A stretch of DNA of 64,000 nucleotides from Engraulis encrasicolus. Taxonomy: Eukaryota > Chordata > Actinopteri > Clupeiformes > Engraulidae. The stretch spans positions 47,243,270 through 47,307,269 of the forward strand of contig NC_085875.1 in NCBI RefSeq assembly GCF_034702125.1, written 5' to 3'. Within the stretch, counting starts at the first letter, position 1; every line of letters starts with the position of its first letter. Position numbers and translations under genes: made by a program. Below the pieces are notes generated by a model that did not search any database, was not told where the DNA came from, and saw nothing but the letters and a program-made list of their open reading frames with translations. Positions 51,796 to 64,000 of this stretch are shown one piece after another.

Positions 51796-52930
51796 CCTGA
51801 CTCATCCTTCCTAGTCTCCTCTTTCAGCGACAGAACTCACTGCATCATGAACATTCTAATTCGGTCTGCCCATGGAATCATGTGTCCTCCTCCTCCTCCT
51901 CCGTCATGTTTGCTCTTGTCCTGTCCTATCCCTGTCAGACCTGTTCGGACAGTCGGGCTCCCTTTGGAAAAATATGGGAAGGGCCACTTCCTTGTGAGAG
52001 AGACAGTGAGGGAGAGGCAGAAGATATGTCTGTGTCGTAGATGAGATGAGCCAATTACAATCAGAAAAATGTGCAGCTGTGCATCATTTATGCACATAAC
52101 TTAATGCACACAATATGAATCCAAGTACCTTCTTGGCAGTGGCACCTTGGATTAAAAAAGTGTTTAGTAATTTCCTTTTGATTTATGGATCATTAAGTGT
52201 CAGGGAAGTTTTGTAAATGCAAAGGTCTTGTAAATTTCCACATGCAAATCCTGTAGTGTTTTGGCCACGAGCCGTCCAGGAGAGCCACTTCCTGTGCCGC
52301 ATCACATCAGCCAGTCCAGTCCTGTGGTAACGGCAAGCCTATTGCAGAGGTCAACTCTGCTAATGCCCATTCAGCACACACACAGTCAGCTCAAGGCAGT
52401 CGCTCGCTTAAATCCAAAGCCTGATGGAACAACAGCAGACCAGTAGTAGTGGTGTATAACTTAACCATACTGTCAGACTGTAAGCTATCATGTAAGCAGT
52501 TTAAGTTGGCCCAAGAGAGGACGTAGCTAGCTGGTGTTGGTCAATAGTCACGGTCAGCTTTTGTTAAGTTGCCATGAAAAATTGAACCGCACACAAATTT
52601 GCAGCAATGTGTTTATGACGTTTCATGAACCTTTCAGTTCAGTTATAATAGTTTTATTTTCTGACTGACAGCGACCCACTGGATCATTTCCAACATACCT
52701 GTTGGCAGTTTCAGGTGTTTCACAGAAGATCTAAATTCACCAGTGTGCAATTTGAACTAAAACATACAGAAATCAACTATTAACTACCCCCCCCCACACA
52801 CACACACACACCAACAAACACACTCTCCAACAACAAATCTCTCTCTCTCTCTCTCTCGCTCTCTCTGTCTTTCAAAATGCAGCTCGAATCTAGGCCGTCA
52901 CAAACTGGAAACATCTGTAGTAGTGTAGTG

Positions 52931-53350
52931 TAGGGCTGTGCAATATATCGTATTTATATCGCGATATCAATATTCATCATATATCGTGATATCAATATCA
53001 AAATTCATATATCGTGATATTTTGTCATTTGTCATTTGCAACGCTAAGGTGCAGTATGGCAGCCAAGGGATTAAGCAAAACGCAGGGGTGGTACATCAGA
53101 ACTAGCTCAATGTCGAGAAAAATAGACGCCTCTCGAGTCTCGCGCTCTCCCCAAGTCTACATTCACGCAGACTTACTAGACATTGTGCTACTAGAAAGCA
53201 CTAGAAACTAGAAAGCCATTATGCGTGCTACTCCACTACGATAATAGTGGCGGGGGTTGGGAATTTCGTATATATCGCTTAAAATATTGTGATATCAATA
53301 TTTGCAGAAAATATCGTGATATTGATTTTTTCCAATATCGAGCAGCCCTA
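52931..53350. mobile_element. hAT-like MITE, 420 bp
   Basis: Ends TAGGGCTGTGCAATATATCG and AATATCGAGCAGCCCTA; perfect duplication GTGTAGTG at 52923-52930 and 53351-53358. The interior has ATATCGTGATATCAATAT repeats shared with 16642-17919. Confidence 0.92.
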
Positions 53351-54739
53351 GTGTAGTGTACCGGAGATTGTAGGCTTGCTTTGGATTGGCTGTCAGCCAG
53401 TATCTGCCACTGACTGATTGGGTCAGCCTATCAGGATGACCCCAAGGAATAGGAAGAGCCAAGGCCATAAAAATATTACAGGGCAAGGCACTTCCCCCCT
53501 CTGAGTGATCCCCCTGCCCTTTGACATAGGAGATTTGCGTATTACACTTTTTCTTTAGCAACACACTCCATGTGGTACCGTACTGCCTTTGTGTATCTTT
53601 GAATTTCAACTTGAATTTTGCTTCTGTTTGTTTTGTCTTGCTGACCTGATTTTGTAGACCTGTCCTGTAGTCTGTGTCCCACAAAGTTTCTGCCATGCGT
53701 TATCTTCACTGTGCACATAAACTCCTTTACCATTCAGGAACTCCTTTTTTTATCTTTCATGTCTTTATCGCTATCTCTTGGCCTCTCTTCCTCACCCATT
53801 TACCTGTGTGTTCACTCATCAAGCCTCTTCTGTTTTATATCACTCAGTCCAACCTGAACACACTCACGTCCACTGCAGCTGCCTGCACAGCATGGATCCT
53901 TCTATCTAGTCCTTTCGTATGCATGTGTGCTCACAGTTACTGTGCTTGTCATTTGAAGAGCTTCGTTGCAAAATGACGTTTGGAGCATTTTTGGGATATT
54001 GATATTTTTGTATTGACATTGCGTTGCATTGCAAAGCATATTCTATATAAGTTTAAAAATATTTTTTTTCAACGCATTTGAATGGCAAAAATTCACAGTA
54101 GATGTAAGTTAAGGACATCTGAACAGTCATTTCCAATAATAAAATGCAAAAGTCAAAAAATGGCATTCACGTCCTTTTGCAACAAAACTCTTTAATTTAT
54201 TTTGGAGCTTCCTTGTAAGTCGACTACAATAAACGGACAAGGAGCAGTTTATTTACTTTCTATACATAGTTTACTTCCTTCTCTGCTGAGTACATCATCC
54301 CTGTCTCATGTACAAAATATTGCCAGTATTTTTATGTACTTGTATGTGAGCACCGCCTTGGGCCTTCTCATGTCTAGACCGGCTTTTTCTCCAGCCTTGT
54401 CCTTTCCATGTCCCTTGTGGTCGGGAACATTAAAGCGTTCTGTTCTGTGTCCCCCGGGCACCCAAGACTCCCTCATGCCTTTATTACTGTCAGGGCCTGA
54501 CTCAATCAAATGGCTAATGCCGGCTGAACTCAGTGGCTGCAAACTCTAATTACTGGCTCCAGTGAGCTCACAGGAGGTCCACTACACTCTGAGCTTGTTT
54601 TGACCCCAGAGCACGAGCTCGGTGCTCAGACCCACGAAAGAGCAGAGCAGAGAGCAGTGGCTCAGTGCAGGGGATGGCTAAGATCTTGCTTTGTCCTTTT
54701 TCCCTTTTTTTAAAGATTTTTTTGGTGGTCTTTTATGAC

Positions 54740-54885
54740 TGTATTTGACTGGACAGTTTTAGAGGTGGACAGGAAGCAAATGGGGAAAGAGAGGGGTCGG
54801 CATATGACCTGGGCCGGGAATCGAACCCTGGTCGGCCGCAATGCAGACGAGTGCCCTACCGGTTAGCCACAGCAGGGCATAGATC
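54740..54885 (-). repeat. tRNA-derived SINE (family B)
   Basis: GGAAGCAAATGGGGAAAGAG, GGGAATCGAACCCTGGTCGG (B-box complement) and CTACCGGTTAGCCACAGC (A-box side complement). A well preserved minus-strand copy. Confidence 0.8.
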
Positions 54886-55381
54886 CTGCTCTTTTGCAGC
54901 TCCACTCGGTCATGGCTGGCTTGGTTGGGACCTCCTCAGCTGTGGAATGTAGAAAGGGCACTCAGTCACTCACTCACATCAGTGTGCTCAGGTTTTTTGG
55001 TACTCTGTGGTGAATGTAGGTGGTTGTTCTTTTCCATGGATGTTTGTGGAAAGCTGTAATGTCATCTGAGATTTTGAAGACTTTCAGGGAAGAAGGGGGT
55101 TTGTCACTCACCCATTTGAAACAGTCTGCCAGAGAAGAGCGATTGAATGGGCAGCAAAGGGAAACTTGTACTGTAATGTTGTAACAGGAATATTTTGCAG
55201 ACTTAAGAACAGAAGATGAGTCTGGTTTTGGCTTGAACGCTAATCTGTCTGTCTGTCCTCGCACACATTTCATGTTGAAGTTCTACCGTGAAAGACTCAC
55301 TCATATAAGGTGGTGGAGGTGATGGACCATTTGAAGGCCCCCAAAACTAAAGGTCTGCATGTTTCATAATGTGTCTAAAAT

Positions 55382-56707
55382 GGGTCATTTCACGTGAAAT
55401 CAGACACTTTGGGACCCGACCGACACCGATTTCAATCATACAAAGAGATGTCTGAGGTGTTGTTTGAAAGCTCTTTTCTGGCTAGAAATTACACAAAGAG
55501 CATGGAATACAGCAACATTCAGAATATGAATTACGATACATTGAAATATTAAAATTTGAATATAAAAAAACTTAAACTGGCCACTTAAATGGCCGGTTTC
55601 TTGTCTAAACATAGCCTGTAAGGTCATAAACAACACCTGAAAATGGGATGTGTTTGGGTCTTTATTCATTTCAGAGATAATGGGACATAAAGGTTGAAAT
55701 TGGTCGTTGGTCTACCAGTGCCTAAACATAGCCTGTAAGGTCATAAACAACACCTGAAAATGGGATGTGTTTGGTTCTTTATTCATTTCAGAGATAATGG
55801 GACATAAAGGTTGAAATTGGTTGTTATGAAGGAGTGATGGAGTAGTGTCAGGGACAGGACTTGACTGGCCATTTGGCATAACGGGCATTTTCCCGGTGGG
55901 CCCTGCACCTTCGTTGGTCCCAGTTCCAGGTACTCAAAAACTACACAGCTTCTGCCCATTGTCAATGGACACAGTGGAAGCTAGACCATTTTCAGTATTC
56001 AGAGAAGGCAGGGTTGAAATAATAGGCTCACTTTTTTAATGTTCAAGCATCAAAGGGTATGTTGTAGCTGTATATGATGTCAACTAGTGGCTAGCATGTG
56101 TTGAGGAATGTATGCCGAGCACTGGAGAGGTGAAACTGACCTTCCTGCATCCTCATGGACCATCTCCATCCTTCACATATTCCGATAGACATGCTTTCAC
56201 GTGATATTACTATGGGATTACCATATTATTACTAAGTGATCTGTGTGATGTCCCATTATCTTTGAAATGAATAAAGGACCAAACATCAGCATTTCAGGTG
56301 TTGTTCTTGACATTGCAGGCTACGTTTATACAAGGAACTGGCCATTTTAAAATATGTTTTTTTATATTACATTTTTAATTTTTCAATTGATCATAATTCA
56401 TATTCTGAGGTTTGTTGTATTCCATGCTATTTGTGTAAGCTTAATTTGTAGAGCCAGAAAAGAGCTTTCAAATAACACCACAGACATCTTTTTGTGACTT
56501 ACACTGACTGATATACTCAAGGCTGAATGCATAGTGTCCTACCCTCATATGTAAACATTTCCTAGTATGTTTCTCCCTCAATTATGGTGTCAGATTCACA
56601 AAAATGCAGTTCTGGGGTGCTACCTTGCTACTAAACAGGCACAGCAAGTATGATTGAAATCGGTGTTGGTCAGGTCCCAAAGTGTCTGATTTCACGTGAA
56701 ATTACCC
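55382..56707. mobile_element. Long palindromic element, about 1.3 kb
   Basis: GGGTCATTTCACGTGAAATC is mirrored by GATTTCACGTGAAATTACCC; sub-terminal CAGACACTTTGGGACC and GAGATGTCTGAGGTGTTG are also mirrored. The interior has a direct duplication (55613 and 55732, starting CCTGTAAGGTCATAAACAAC). No coding sequence recognised. Confidence 0.75.
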
Positions 56708-56887
56708 AAATTTAAGAAGTGTTGGTGTGCCTTGTTGGTTATTTATTACACAGTAGGCAAATGACCCAAAGCACACAAGTGTTAAAATGTAAGGTACTGG
56801 ACTTCTTATTAAAAATTGATGGTGTTTCACCTGTTATTCAAGATGCTCCTTTATTTCTCCGAACTGATGTGGCACTGGCAGTTTCAG

Positions 56888-56963
56888 GAACTAAACCCTT
56901 TACAGACAGAAAGTAAAACCGGAGGTGGAGGCTCTCGGAACAAAAGCAGCCTCTTGCAGGCCG
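56888..56963 (+). CDS. Candidate internal coding exon, gene unknown
   Basis: Acceptor GCAGTTTCAG|GAA and donor GCCG|GTAAGA bracket 76 bp reading ELNPLQTESKTGGGGSRNKS then SLLQAG. The amino-acid mix is gene-like and both splice sites are good. I do not recognise the family. Confidence 0.35.
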
Positions 56964-57107
56964 GTAAGAAGCCCAGTTGCCTTACCATTTGGCACCTCAG
57001 AGCACTGACAATGACCTTGGATGGGAACTTGAGCATGGACAGACAGACAGACAGACAGACCGGCCACACACAGTAAGCTTACAACATCACAGATGGGTAA
57101 CAACTAA

Positions 57108-57270
57108 GGGTGTCAACAATTAATCGGTTAATCGATTTAAAAAAATTAATTGCATTTAATTACTAACTCGATAGGCGAGAGACCCAGGTGAAATGGGCAT
57201 GACGAAGTGTGTGTGAAGAAGAGTGTAAAGAGTACGGACATTTCACTCACCTTTGGATTACAGAATATAA
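57108..57270. mobile_element. Truncated relative of the hAT at 57950
   Basis: Begins TAAGGGTGTCAACAATTAAT and includes TTAATCGATTTAAAAAAATT and the complement of the TTCACCTTGTCGATT and CTTTAATCCAAAGG segments of 57950-58304. No right end found. Confidence 0.55.
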
Positions 57271-57949
57271 ATAGGCATTTATTTGAAGTGGCACAATGTA
57301 GGATGACATCGTTTGAGCGGTGGCCATGGCATGCCTCTCTCAAAATCTACAAAGTCATGAAAAAATGCTGTTTAAATAAACTCGCTGTGAGAATGTTTTT
57401 CATCACGTAAGGTCAGCAGTTGATACAAATCTGAATACGGTATGTAAAGCGATTTTTCGTATGAGAAGGGTTTCCCAAGACACTCGTAGCGGACCGCTCT
57501 GTCAAAAGTTGCTTTTGGGGTTCTCTGACAGCGGACCGTGAAAGTGGTCGAGAGTCATGGCATTCACTTATAGATGACTCAAATAAGCATCGGCTGACTC
57601 GAGACAGTGATTAATTAAACTTGTAATCCTACCTAGAGCCCCTTTTAAATTTAGCATTTTATCTCAATATTAATTTTATTTTTTTGATTTAACCTAAATA
57701 ATTGCCTCCCTAGTAACAACAATAGCACTTTTGCGTTGTTATTAAATCGACATAATCAGATGACTTGACACACACAGGACATATCTCATTGAGGGCTTTA
57801 TGGGGAGGATTTGCATAGGTGTTGAACTATGCATGCAGTGAGAAAGACATGCAGGTGAGAGCAGAAGTCATGCTTAACTAGTTCTGCAGCATTACCAGTT
57901 TTTAAGCATGATGTTATGGCTATCAGATATTGCGTAAGTGAGTAGCTTG

Positions 57950-58304
57950 TAGGGATGCAAATTATCGATTAATTCATTAATCATTAGTTGATAGCCTTAT
58001 CGATCGACTTACGATTAATTGATAAGCGGCGTTTTCCCCCCGAAATCTCAATGTTTCTCGAAAAAAACCTACTAAATCTAAAAAATGTCAATAAAAATTG
58101 AGATGATATACCACATTTCAATTCATTCTATTTCAATTCTTTAATCCAAAGGTGATTTAAATATTCCCACTATTCACATCCCTCTTCACACACACTCTTC
58201 AAATGCCCATTTCACCTTGTCGATTAATTGCGATTAATGTTTTTTAATCGATTAACACATTGATCGATTAAAGTCGATTAGTCGATTAATCGTTTGCATC
58301 CCTA
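57950..58304. mobile_element. hAT-like MITE, 355 bp
   Basis: Ends TAGGGATGCAAATTATCGAT and ATTAATCGTTTGCATCCCTA; perfect duplication GTAGCTTG at 57942-57949 and 58305-58312. Confidence 0.93.
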
Positions 58305-60005
58305 GTAGCTTGTGTTGCTTACTAACTCAGTTTTTGCAAAGGAGGAAGCTGGCTGGTCTGAGGTTGTTAAAGGTTAGATAAAGATTAGGCACGCTGGTTA
58401 ATGCATTTGCTATCAAGTTTGAATTAAACTGTACAGTAATTGATTAAAGTGCATTGTTACCTGTGTTTTTTTTTAGGGTCACACTGCCGTTAACTCCAGG
58501 ACAATCAGCCAAATGATTTACTGTTAAAGAGATTACTGTAACAGTAGTGGTAGCCAAAATGCTGTAGGGTCTGCCTTGAAGTCTATAAACATAGCCTTGT
58601 GTTTTACGACCAATAAACCCGTTATTGCACAGTGAGTAAACTATATAAACTTCAGAATTAAGTATAGTCACTTGATATGCAACCCTTGCAATAATCCTGT
58701 CCTAAGAATAAACGTGGCAGTGATTTCACCACGTGCTCGCGGTCATCCTCGGATAAACCCCCTCATCAAGTGTATAAGCTGTCATCTGACCTCACATTTA
58801 GGGCAGCAGGTATTAGGAGACTCTACCAGTGCCTTGAGTACATAGGCTATCCAGTGATCTCATTCTCACTGCGTGGGTTTGTTGTTATATGCAACTGTGG
58901 CCTCATTGTTAAAAGGGTTGGTCTCTCAAGGTCAAACCGTTTCACTTTTAATTTCTCAACCAAAAGGGAAAGCAAGGAGTGATTTCACATTCTTGCACTC
59001 TCGTCCATGGTTGATGTTGTTAAAGGGTGCCACCTCACAGAAAGCAGGGACATTCCCAAAGTAGGCCTAATCAACCGCTTGTGGCTCTCATGAGTATGCA
59101 GGGATTTTTCCCCCCAGGACAGGCCATTAAAAATTGGCACTGGTAAAACGGGCCAGGTGACAACACAGTTGACGTTACTGGCTTGAGTTGAGTGGCCCAA
59201 GGATTTAACACTTTCATAGAAGGGCTGTATCGTACTTAAAAGCCTGGATAAGAGTGTCATGCATTTGAAGCATAACAGCATGCATGAAGATCCAATATCC
59301 TAACTCCCGTCCTTCCCAAGAGCTTGTGGCCTCCTGATGATGTCATAAAACATCATTGACGACAGAGGTTTAAACTCAATATCTTGCAAAAGCAGTATTG
59401 AAAGGTCATTTTCTCATCTGCAATAGTGATGTTGAATGAGGGAAAGTCCAGGTCGAGGACGGGAAGTAGGATGTTGGAAAGAGCCCAAGGTAAGTCAGTA
59501 GGGAAGGGGTTGGGGATAGGCATGCTCTCCAATAGACCTGAGGCTCATGTTGAAACTACGGTTAGCTAGCTCAGGTTATGCTACGGGTGCATGTGAGGCC
59601 AGACGAGTGCCCTGCACCACACACCCAATAAATATTCATGCCCACATTGCATAGCATGCCAACACAGCTCGGTTTCTTGGCTCATGATTTCAATGAGCCA
59701 GCCACTGAAGGAAATGCATGATGGACACGGTATATTCAAGCTAACCCAAGAGGGCCAGTTTATCTGAACATTAATTCAAACTGGGTTTAGACGTAGTTTT
59801 TTTTGTAATGGACATTTTCATTGACATTTGCTTTCAGGTTTAGTACTACGGCTTAATTAATGAATGTGAAATTAACCCGGACAGTTCAGTTATTCACTTA
59901 ACAAAGGTAGTGACGCCATGAGTTTTCAGTGGACACTTATCCTTCTCCATCTCACTTCACACAGTCTAAATCTACAAGGTACTCTCTTGCTGAGCACTCT
60001 GCAAC

Positions 60006-60225
60006 CAGTGTTGCCAGATTGGGATGTCGCCCAATTGGGCTGCTTAGAATGACCGTCAGCAGGTAAAAAGGGTAAAAAAAGGCAATTGGGCAGGTCTTCT
60101 GCAGATTTGATTCATGACCATAGAAATTAATAGAATTTAGTTCAAATTGTGTGGGATTTAGTGCCTCCATGCGGGTTTTGAGAATTTTTGGGGCTAGAAA
60201 TCACCAGTCTCATCTGGCAACCCTG
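60006..60225. mobile_element. hAT-like MITE, 220 bp
   Basis: Ends CAGTGTTGCCAGATTGGG and CATCTGGCAACCCTG; perfect duplication TCTGCAAC at 59998-60005 and 60226-60233. A diverged relative lies at about 28132-28335 in a ttbk2 intron. Confidence 0.92.
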
Positions 60226-61061
60226 TCTGCAACCTTTCCCACTGGCCCTGACAGGGCCATTGCCTCTGAGTGGGTTATACATTAACCATGACCCACAGGG
60301 AGTGTACTCTGGCAGGGCTCCACAACAGTAAGGTAGGCAACAGGAGTGAAGTGACGTTGAGCTGAGTGTGTTTCTCTGGCCGATCTGCAAGGTAGGGGAG
60401 CATGCCAGGAGGAGGCAGCCAGGGTTGTGTTTCTCGAAAGCGTAGTTGTTACCCAGGTAGCAACTTGGATAGCTGGCAATGGGAAATTGCTTTGCAAAAA
60501 ACAAAGTAGCTGACGCAGTTAGCAACTGTAATTTTGAGAACTGCGCCCCAGTGCTGCCTGCTGGCCTGGCTAGCTTCACTCATTACCTCGGGCTGCAAGT
60601 CCCCCACATGCCTCATGTTGTGTTGTTTCTCTCTGTACTGAGCTACCTGAGGCGTTCTTTTGTTGTGTTTGGATGGAATTCCAGATACCAACCACATCGT
60701 CTTCCCTTGGTCTGACCACTTCTCCTGCCTCGCTATGTCTGGAATTTGTATCTCGTTCTTGGATTTTGTCCGTTACGTGCCTTTCATTTTTATTCTTATG
60801 GGTGCGTCAGTCTCGTTCATTCTGGCTCTTCTCTCTCTCTTTCTCTGTCTGTCTCTCTCTCTCTCTTGCCGTCTCCTTCTCTCTCTCTCTCTCTCTCTCC
60901 CTCTCCTCTCCTTCCCTCCCTCCGTCCTGCTCTCACTGTCCTGGTACATGATGGTACGTGTGTTGACGCTGTGAGCTCGAGGCCTTTGGAATGTTCTCTC
61001 CTGTTGAGAGTGAGGCTGCTGGAATGCAGATAATACTCCTCTGCTTCCCTTCCACGGTGAC

Positions 61062-61063
61062 AG

Positions 61064-61155
<92 letters not shown>
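61062..61155. repeat. (CA)n microsatellite
   Basis: About 46 perfect CA units. Confidence 0.98.
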
Positions 61156-61159
<4 letters not shown>

Positions 61160-61764
61160 CAAAGGACACAACTCGCACACATCCATACACAGGTCAGACA
61201 TTCCCTCTAAAAAATATATAAAAGTCTTTTTTTTATAATATATTTTCTGTTTTAATTCAAGTCTTAAAGCAGAGTCTAACACTGCTACTGTTTATCATTC
61301 TTCTGTTTAACTTCCGTGGGCTAATTTTCTCAGGTTTGTTTTCTGTTGTGTATAGCTCACAAAGGCCCACTGTGTCAGCCGAGTCCTGAAGTGGCGCTAC
61401 TGATTGTCATCTCCTTTGCCTCGATAATGTGAATTCACCATAGGTCACCATGTATGAGCTGGCCAATTGTGTCTTTAAGGGCTGCTTTAACAGACCTCTG
61501 TGGATTTGAGGAGATTGTTAACGTTGTGTTGTCAACCTTTGTCAAGCCTTCGTCACCTAGCCTGCATATCTCGAGCAAGTGTTTTTGGCCATTAGTCTAC
61601 TGGTCAGGTATCAATGGAGCATAAGTTAGGACAGGAAACTCGTCCCCAGTTGGCATTGTATGCTGTGCTTGTGTCAACAACTACACTTTTAGTGTTTACC
61701 AATGCACTTTGTTGTACGTATATAACACATGAACAACAACCGTGTTTCTCGCAGGACATTTGGT

Positions 61765-61960
61765 AGTCAAGGTGGGCCCCCTATGGCACCCCAAGGGAGC
61801 AGTGCACTGGGACGGTACCATGCGCAGGGTGCCTTAGTCATGGAGGAGGATGGGGGAGAGCACTGGTTAATTACTCCTCCCACCAACCTGGCAGGTCAGG
61901 AGTCGAACCAGCAAACTTTGGGCTACAAGTCTGACGCCCTAACTGCTTACCCATGAAATG
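61765..61960 (-). repeat. tRNA-like SINE (family A)
   Basis: CAAGGGAGCAGTGCACTGGG, GGACGGTACCATGCGCAGGG and GGAGTCGAACCAGCAAACTT, in the same order as 33020-33226. Confidence 0.75.
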
Positions 61961-62824
61961 TGGTATGAAACCCTCACAAAATAAATGGCCAAAACATTGT
62001 AAATGTAGAAATTCCACCTTCTAAAGTCTTTGATGTTCTCATGGGACTTAGTCAAGGTGGTAGGTGTTGGTTGTCAAGGTGTCCACCTTAACTGTTAGGT
62101 GCTAGGGGAAACCCTGCAGTACTGATGTGTTGGACAATAACACAGTTACATCCCATACCTTGGATGAGCTGAGATTCCCACCTTGTGGTGTGGAGGAGTG
62201 TGCGGGTGTGTCTTTGTGTGTTGGATGTGTGGGTGTGTCTGTGTGTGTTTGTGTGTGTGTGACTGTGTTTCGGCTCTGTGTGTGGGTGTGTGTCTGTGTC
62301 TGTCGGCTGTGGGTGTGTGTAAGCCTTAGGGGCCAGATGGCCAGGGACTTGATCCCCAATCACTGCCCTACACGCTGCACCAGTCAAAGGGGGCAGGGGA
62401 TGCCCCAGTCAGACGTGATTAGCTCGGGATCACAAATTGACTGTGTGGGTGTGGGTGGGTGTGGGTGTGTATGTGTGTGATTGACAGACGTGATTAGCTC
62501 GGGATCACAAATTGACTGTGTGTGTGTGCGCGCGTGTGTGCGCGCGTGCTCGCAAGAGAGAGACAGAATGTGTGTCGTGTGTCACGTGTGCAAGAGGTGC
62601 GTGGATTGGCACAGGCAGGGATCTGGCGCGGCGTGTCAGAGTTCAGAGCTAAACGCCTCACCGTCTTCCCAGCAGGACACTTGCTGTGCTGTGCAGGCCG
62701 ACTGCTCTCCAGGTTAATGACTAGCCATGCTGCTGCTGCTGCTGCTGGTGGAGCATGTTGGCTAGGACTGATCTCTCTCTTTCTCTCTCTCTCGCATGCT
62801 CTCTCTCTAATTCTTGCTCTCTCT

Positions 62825-64000
62825 TTAACCCATTGACGCCGGTTGTTGCGTTACGCAACATTGGCCCTGACGCCGGTTGTTGCAAAACGCAACATTATTG
62901 ATTTGTCAATATTTTCAAGACGCATGAGAGATGCAATGCACAATGTTTTGTTCAAATACACAAGAGGTGGGTGTTCTCGATTTTTTGAAAGATCATGTAG
63001 CAAAAAAAAAGTTTGATTCGTCGACAAAAATGTCAAACGCAATCAACCATGCTTACTTCTGCAGACGTGGGTTGTTTAGCCATTTCGCACAGGTAAAAAA
63101 AATACCAAGACACGCTGTTACAGCGAACGTGATGTTCAGTTGAAAGGTAATGAAGAGATTTTAATCGAGGAAATGAAATATGATTGAAGACCCTTTAGAT
63201 AGAGAGCAGGAGTGTGATTTGCCGCGGCCGCATGAAGAGGTGGGCGAGTGGCTTCCAAATCCAAATCCAGCTAGATTCCGACGTTACCAAAACTTCACTC
63301 CGATACTCGGGGCAATTTGCGAAGGTGCTAATATCTGAGGAAGCACGTCCTTTAGATATATTTCAGAATATTTTCACTGAGGAACTTTCGGATATGGTGA
63401 TAACCTATTGGTGAGGCAGACAACGGTAGACATGCGAATTATAGACGTGCGGCCACACATCCAGCTCAAAGTGGAGCCCCGTCTCAAAATAGGATATGAA
63501 ATTGCTCATCGGTCTTTGCATAACGTTTGGAGGAATAAAACGGCCATACTCGCTGGTGGGAGAGCAAGTGGCTGTATCAGACAAATGTCCCCCGATTTAT
63601 GGCAGAAATGACTGCCTAATAATTATAATAGGCCTAATAATGATTATTATGATTTAGTTATAGTCGGTTATTGATTGTAACAGTAGCAATAGCAGCCTAA
63701 TAATAGCCTATAATAAATAGCAGCATCAAGCACTATCCTGAAAGCACATGAAACTTTTTTCTATCATTTGATTATGAGATATGATTTTTTAAAGGAATAT
63801 GTGTTAGTGTTAATGCTGAATGAGCATAATCCCGTGAAAGCAGAGGATTTTACCTTTTAAATGCAATTTGTCCCATGTCCCTATGCATTCCAGAGGCTGA
63901 GATATTGAATTTTTCATAGGAGTTTTCAACCAATTTTTCTTACCTCAAAAAGCCCTCAGGCATTGGGGACCTTTTCTAAAAACTGGCTCAGGCGCCAATG
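62825..64000 (+). mobile_element. piggyBac-type element, nearly complete at window edge
   Basis: Starts TTAACCCATTGACGCCGG (TTAA target then terminus). The window ends in CAGGCGCCAATG, the inverse terminus lacking only the last few bases. Between 63190 and 63610 are broken transposase-like frames: DPLDREQECDLP through ARFRRYQNFTPILGAICE, then in a shifted frame EEARPLDIFQNIFTEELSDM, which resembles the conserved piggyBac N-terminal segment. It is non-autonomous. Confidence 0.75.
63190..63611 (+). pseudogene. piggyBac transposase remnant
   Basis: Open stretches in different frames with stops between them. PLDIFQNIFTEELSDMVI is the recognisable part. The rest of the catalytic domain is missing. 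Confidence 0.6.

Larger units (their letters stand above)
49541..64000. other. Downstream region without a recognised gene
   Basis: Content is repeats and simple sequence plus two weak candidate exons (51045-51056, 56888-56963). An AACAG|GTATGT donor-like site at 50227/50228 and GCTAGC-rich flank resemble the start region of ttbk2, so a promoter near 50.1 kb with a long first intron is possible. I cannot name a gene. Confidence 0.4.

Noticed and set aside
60660..60974. Open frame with DTNHIVFPWSDHF after an ACCAG-like acceptor
   Set aside because: No matching donor, the frame then runs through CT repeats, and phase or homology support is lacking.

Overview
This is a vertebrate nuclear window, almost certainly from a teleost fish. 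Genes are split by canonical GT-AG introns, about 90% of the DNA is non-coding, long dinucleotide arrays are frequent, and fish-type hAT, piggyBac, fold-back and tRNA-derived SINE repeats occur throughout. The species cannot be fixed from the sequence alone.

Two genes are firmly recognised, head to head. tmem62 lies on the minus strand (coding exons between 5866 and 266, 3' part beyond the left edge). It encodes a membrane protein with a metallophosphoesterase domain. ttbk2 lies on the plus strand (start codon 16008, stop 43036; 17 coding exons). It encodes tau-tubulin kinase 2, the mother-centriole kinase that licenses ciliogenesis. Every exon could be placed with phase-consistent splice sites. 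A probable non-coding first exon of ttbk2 ends at 8708 and a probable 6.5-kb 3'UTR ends near 49530. The two start regions are about 2.5 kb apart.

1-5866: tmem62 and its introns. 5867-8459: shared upstream region with a palindromic CRE-like site and a 730-bp fold-back repeat. 8460-43036: ttbk2, with introns holding nested hAT elements (16.6-17.9 kb and 29.6-32.4 kb), a Helentron-like element with a 124/140-bp tandem array (25.0-26.5 kb) and several fold-back elements. 43037-49530: 3'UTR. 49531-64000: no recognised gene, only repeats, two weak candidate exons of an unidentified gene, and a piggyBac element that reaches the right edge.

The most striking observation is in ttbk2. The 262-bp intron at 40342-40603 is exactly a 254-bp hAT-like element plus one copy of its 8-bp target-site duplication (CAGGTGAC). 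The duplicated target supplies the donor (CAG|GTGAC) on one side and the acceptor (CAG|GTGAC) on the other. Splicing therefore restores the pre-insertion coding sequence without a scar. This looks like a recent birth of a spliceosomal intron by a DNA transposon in a vertebrate gene. The exon just upstream also shows an apparent one-base frame disruption that needs explaining.
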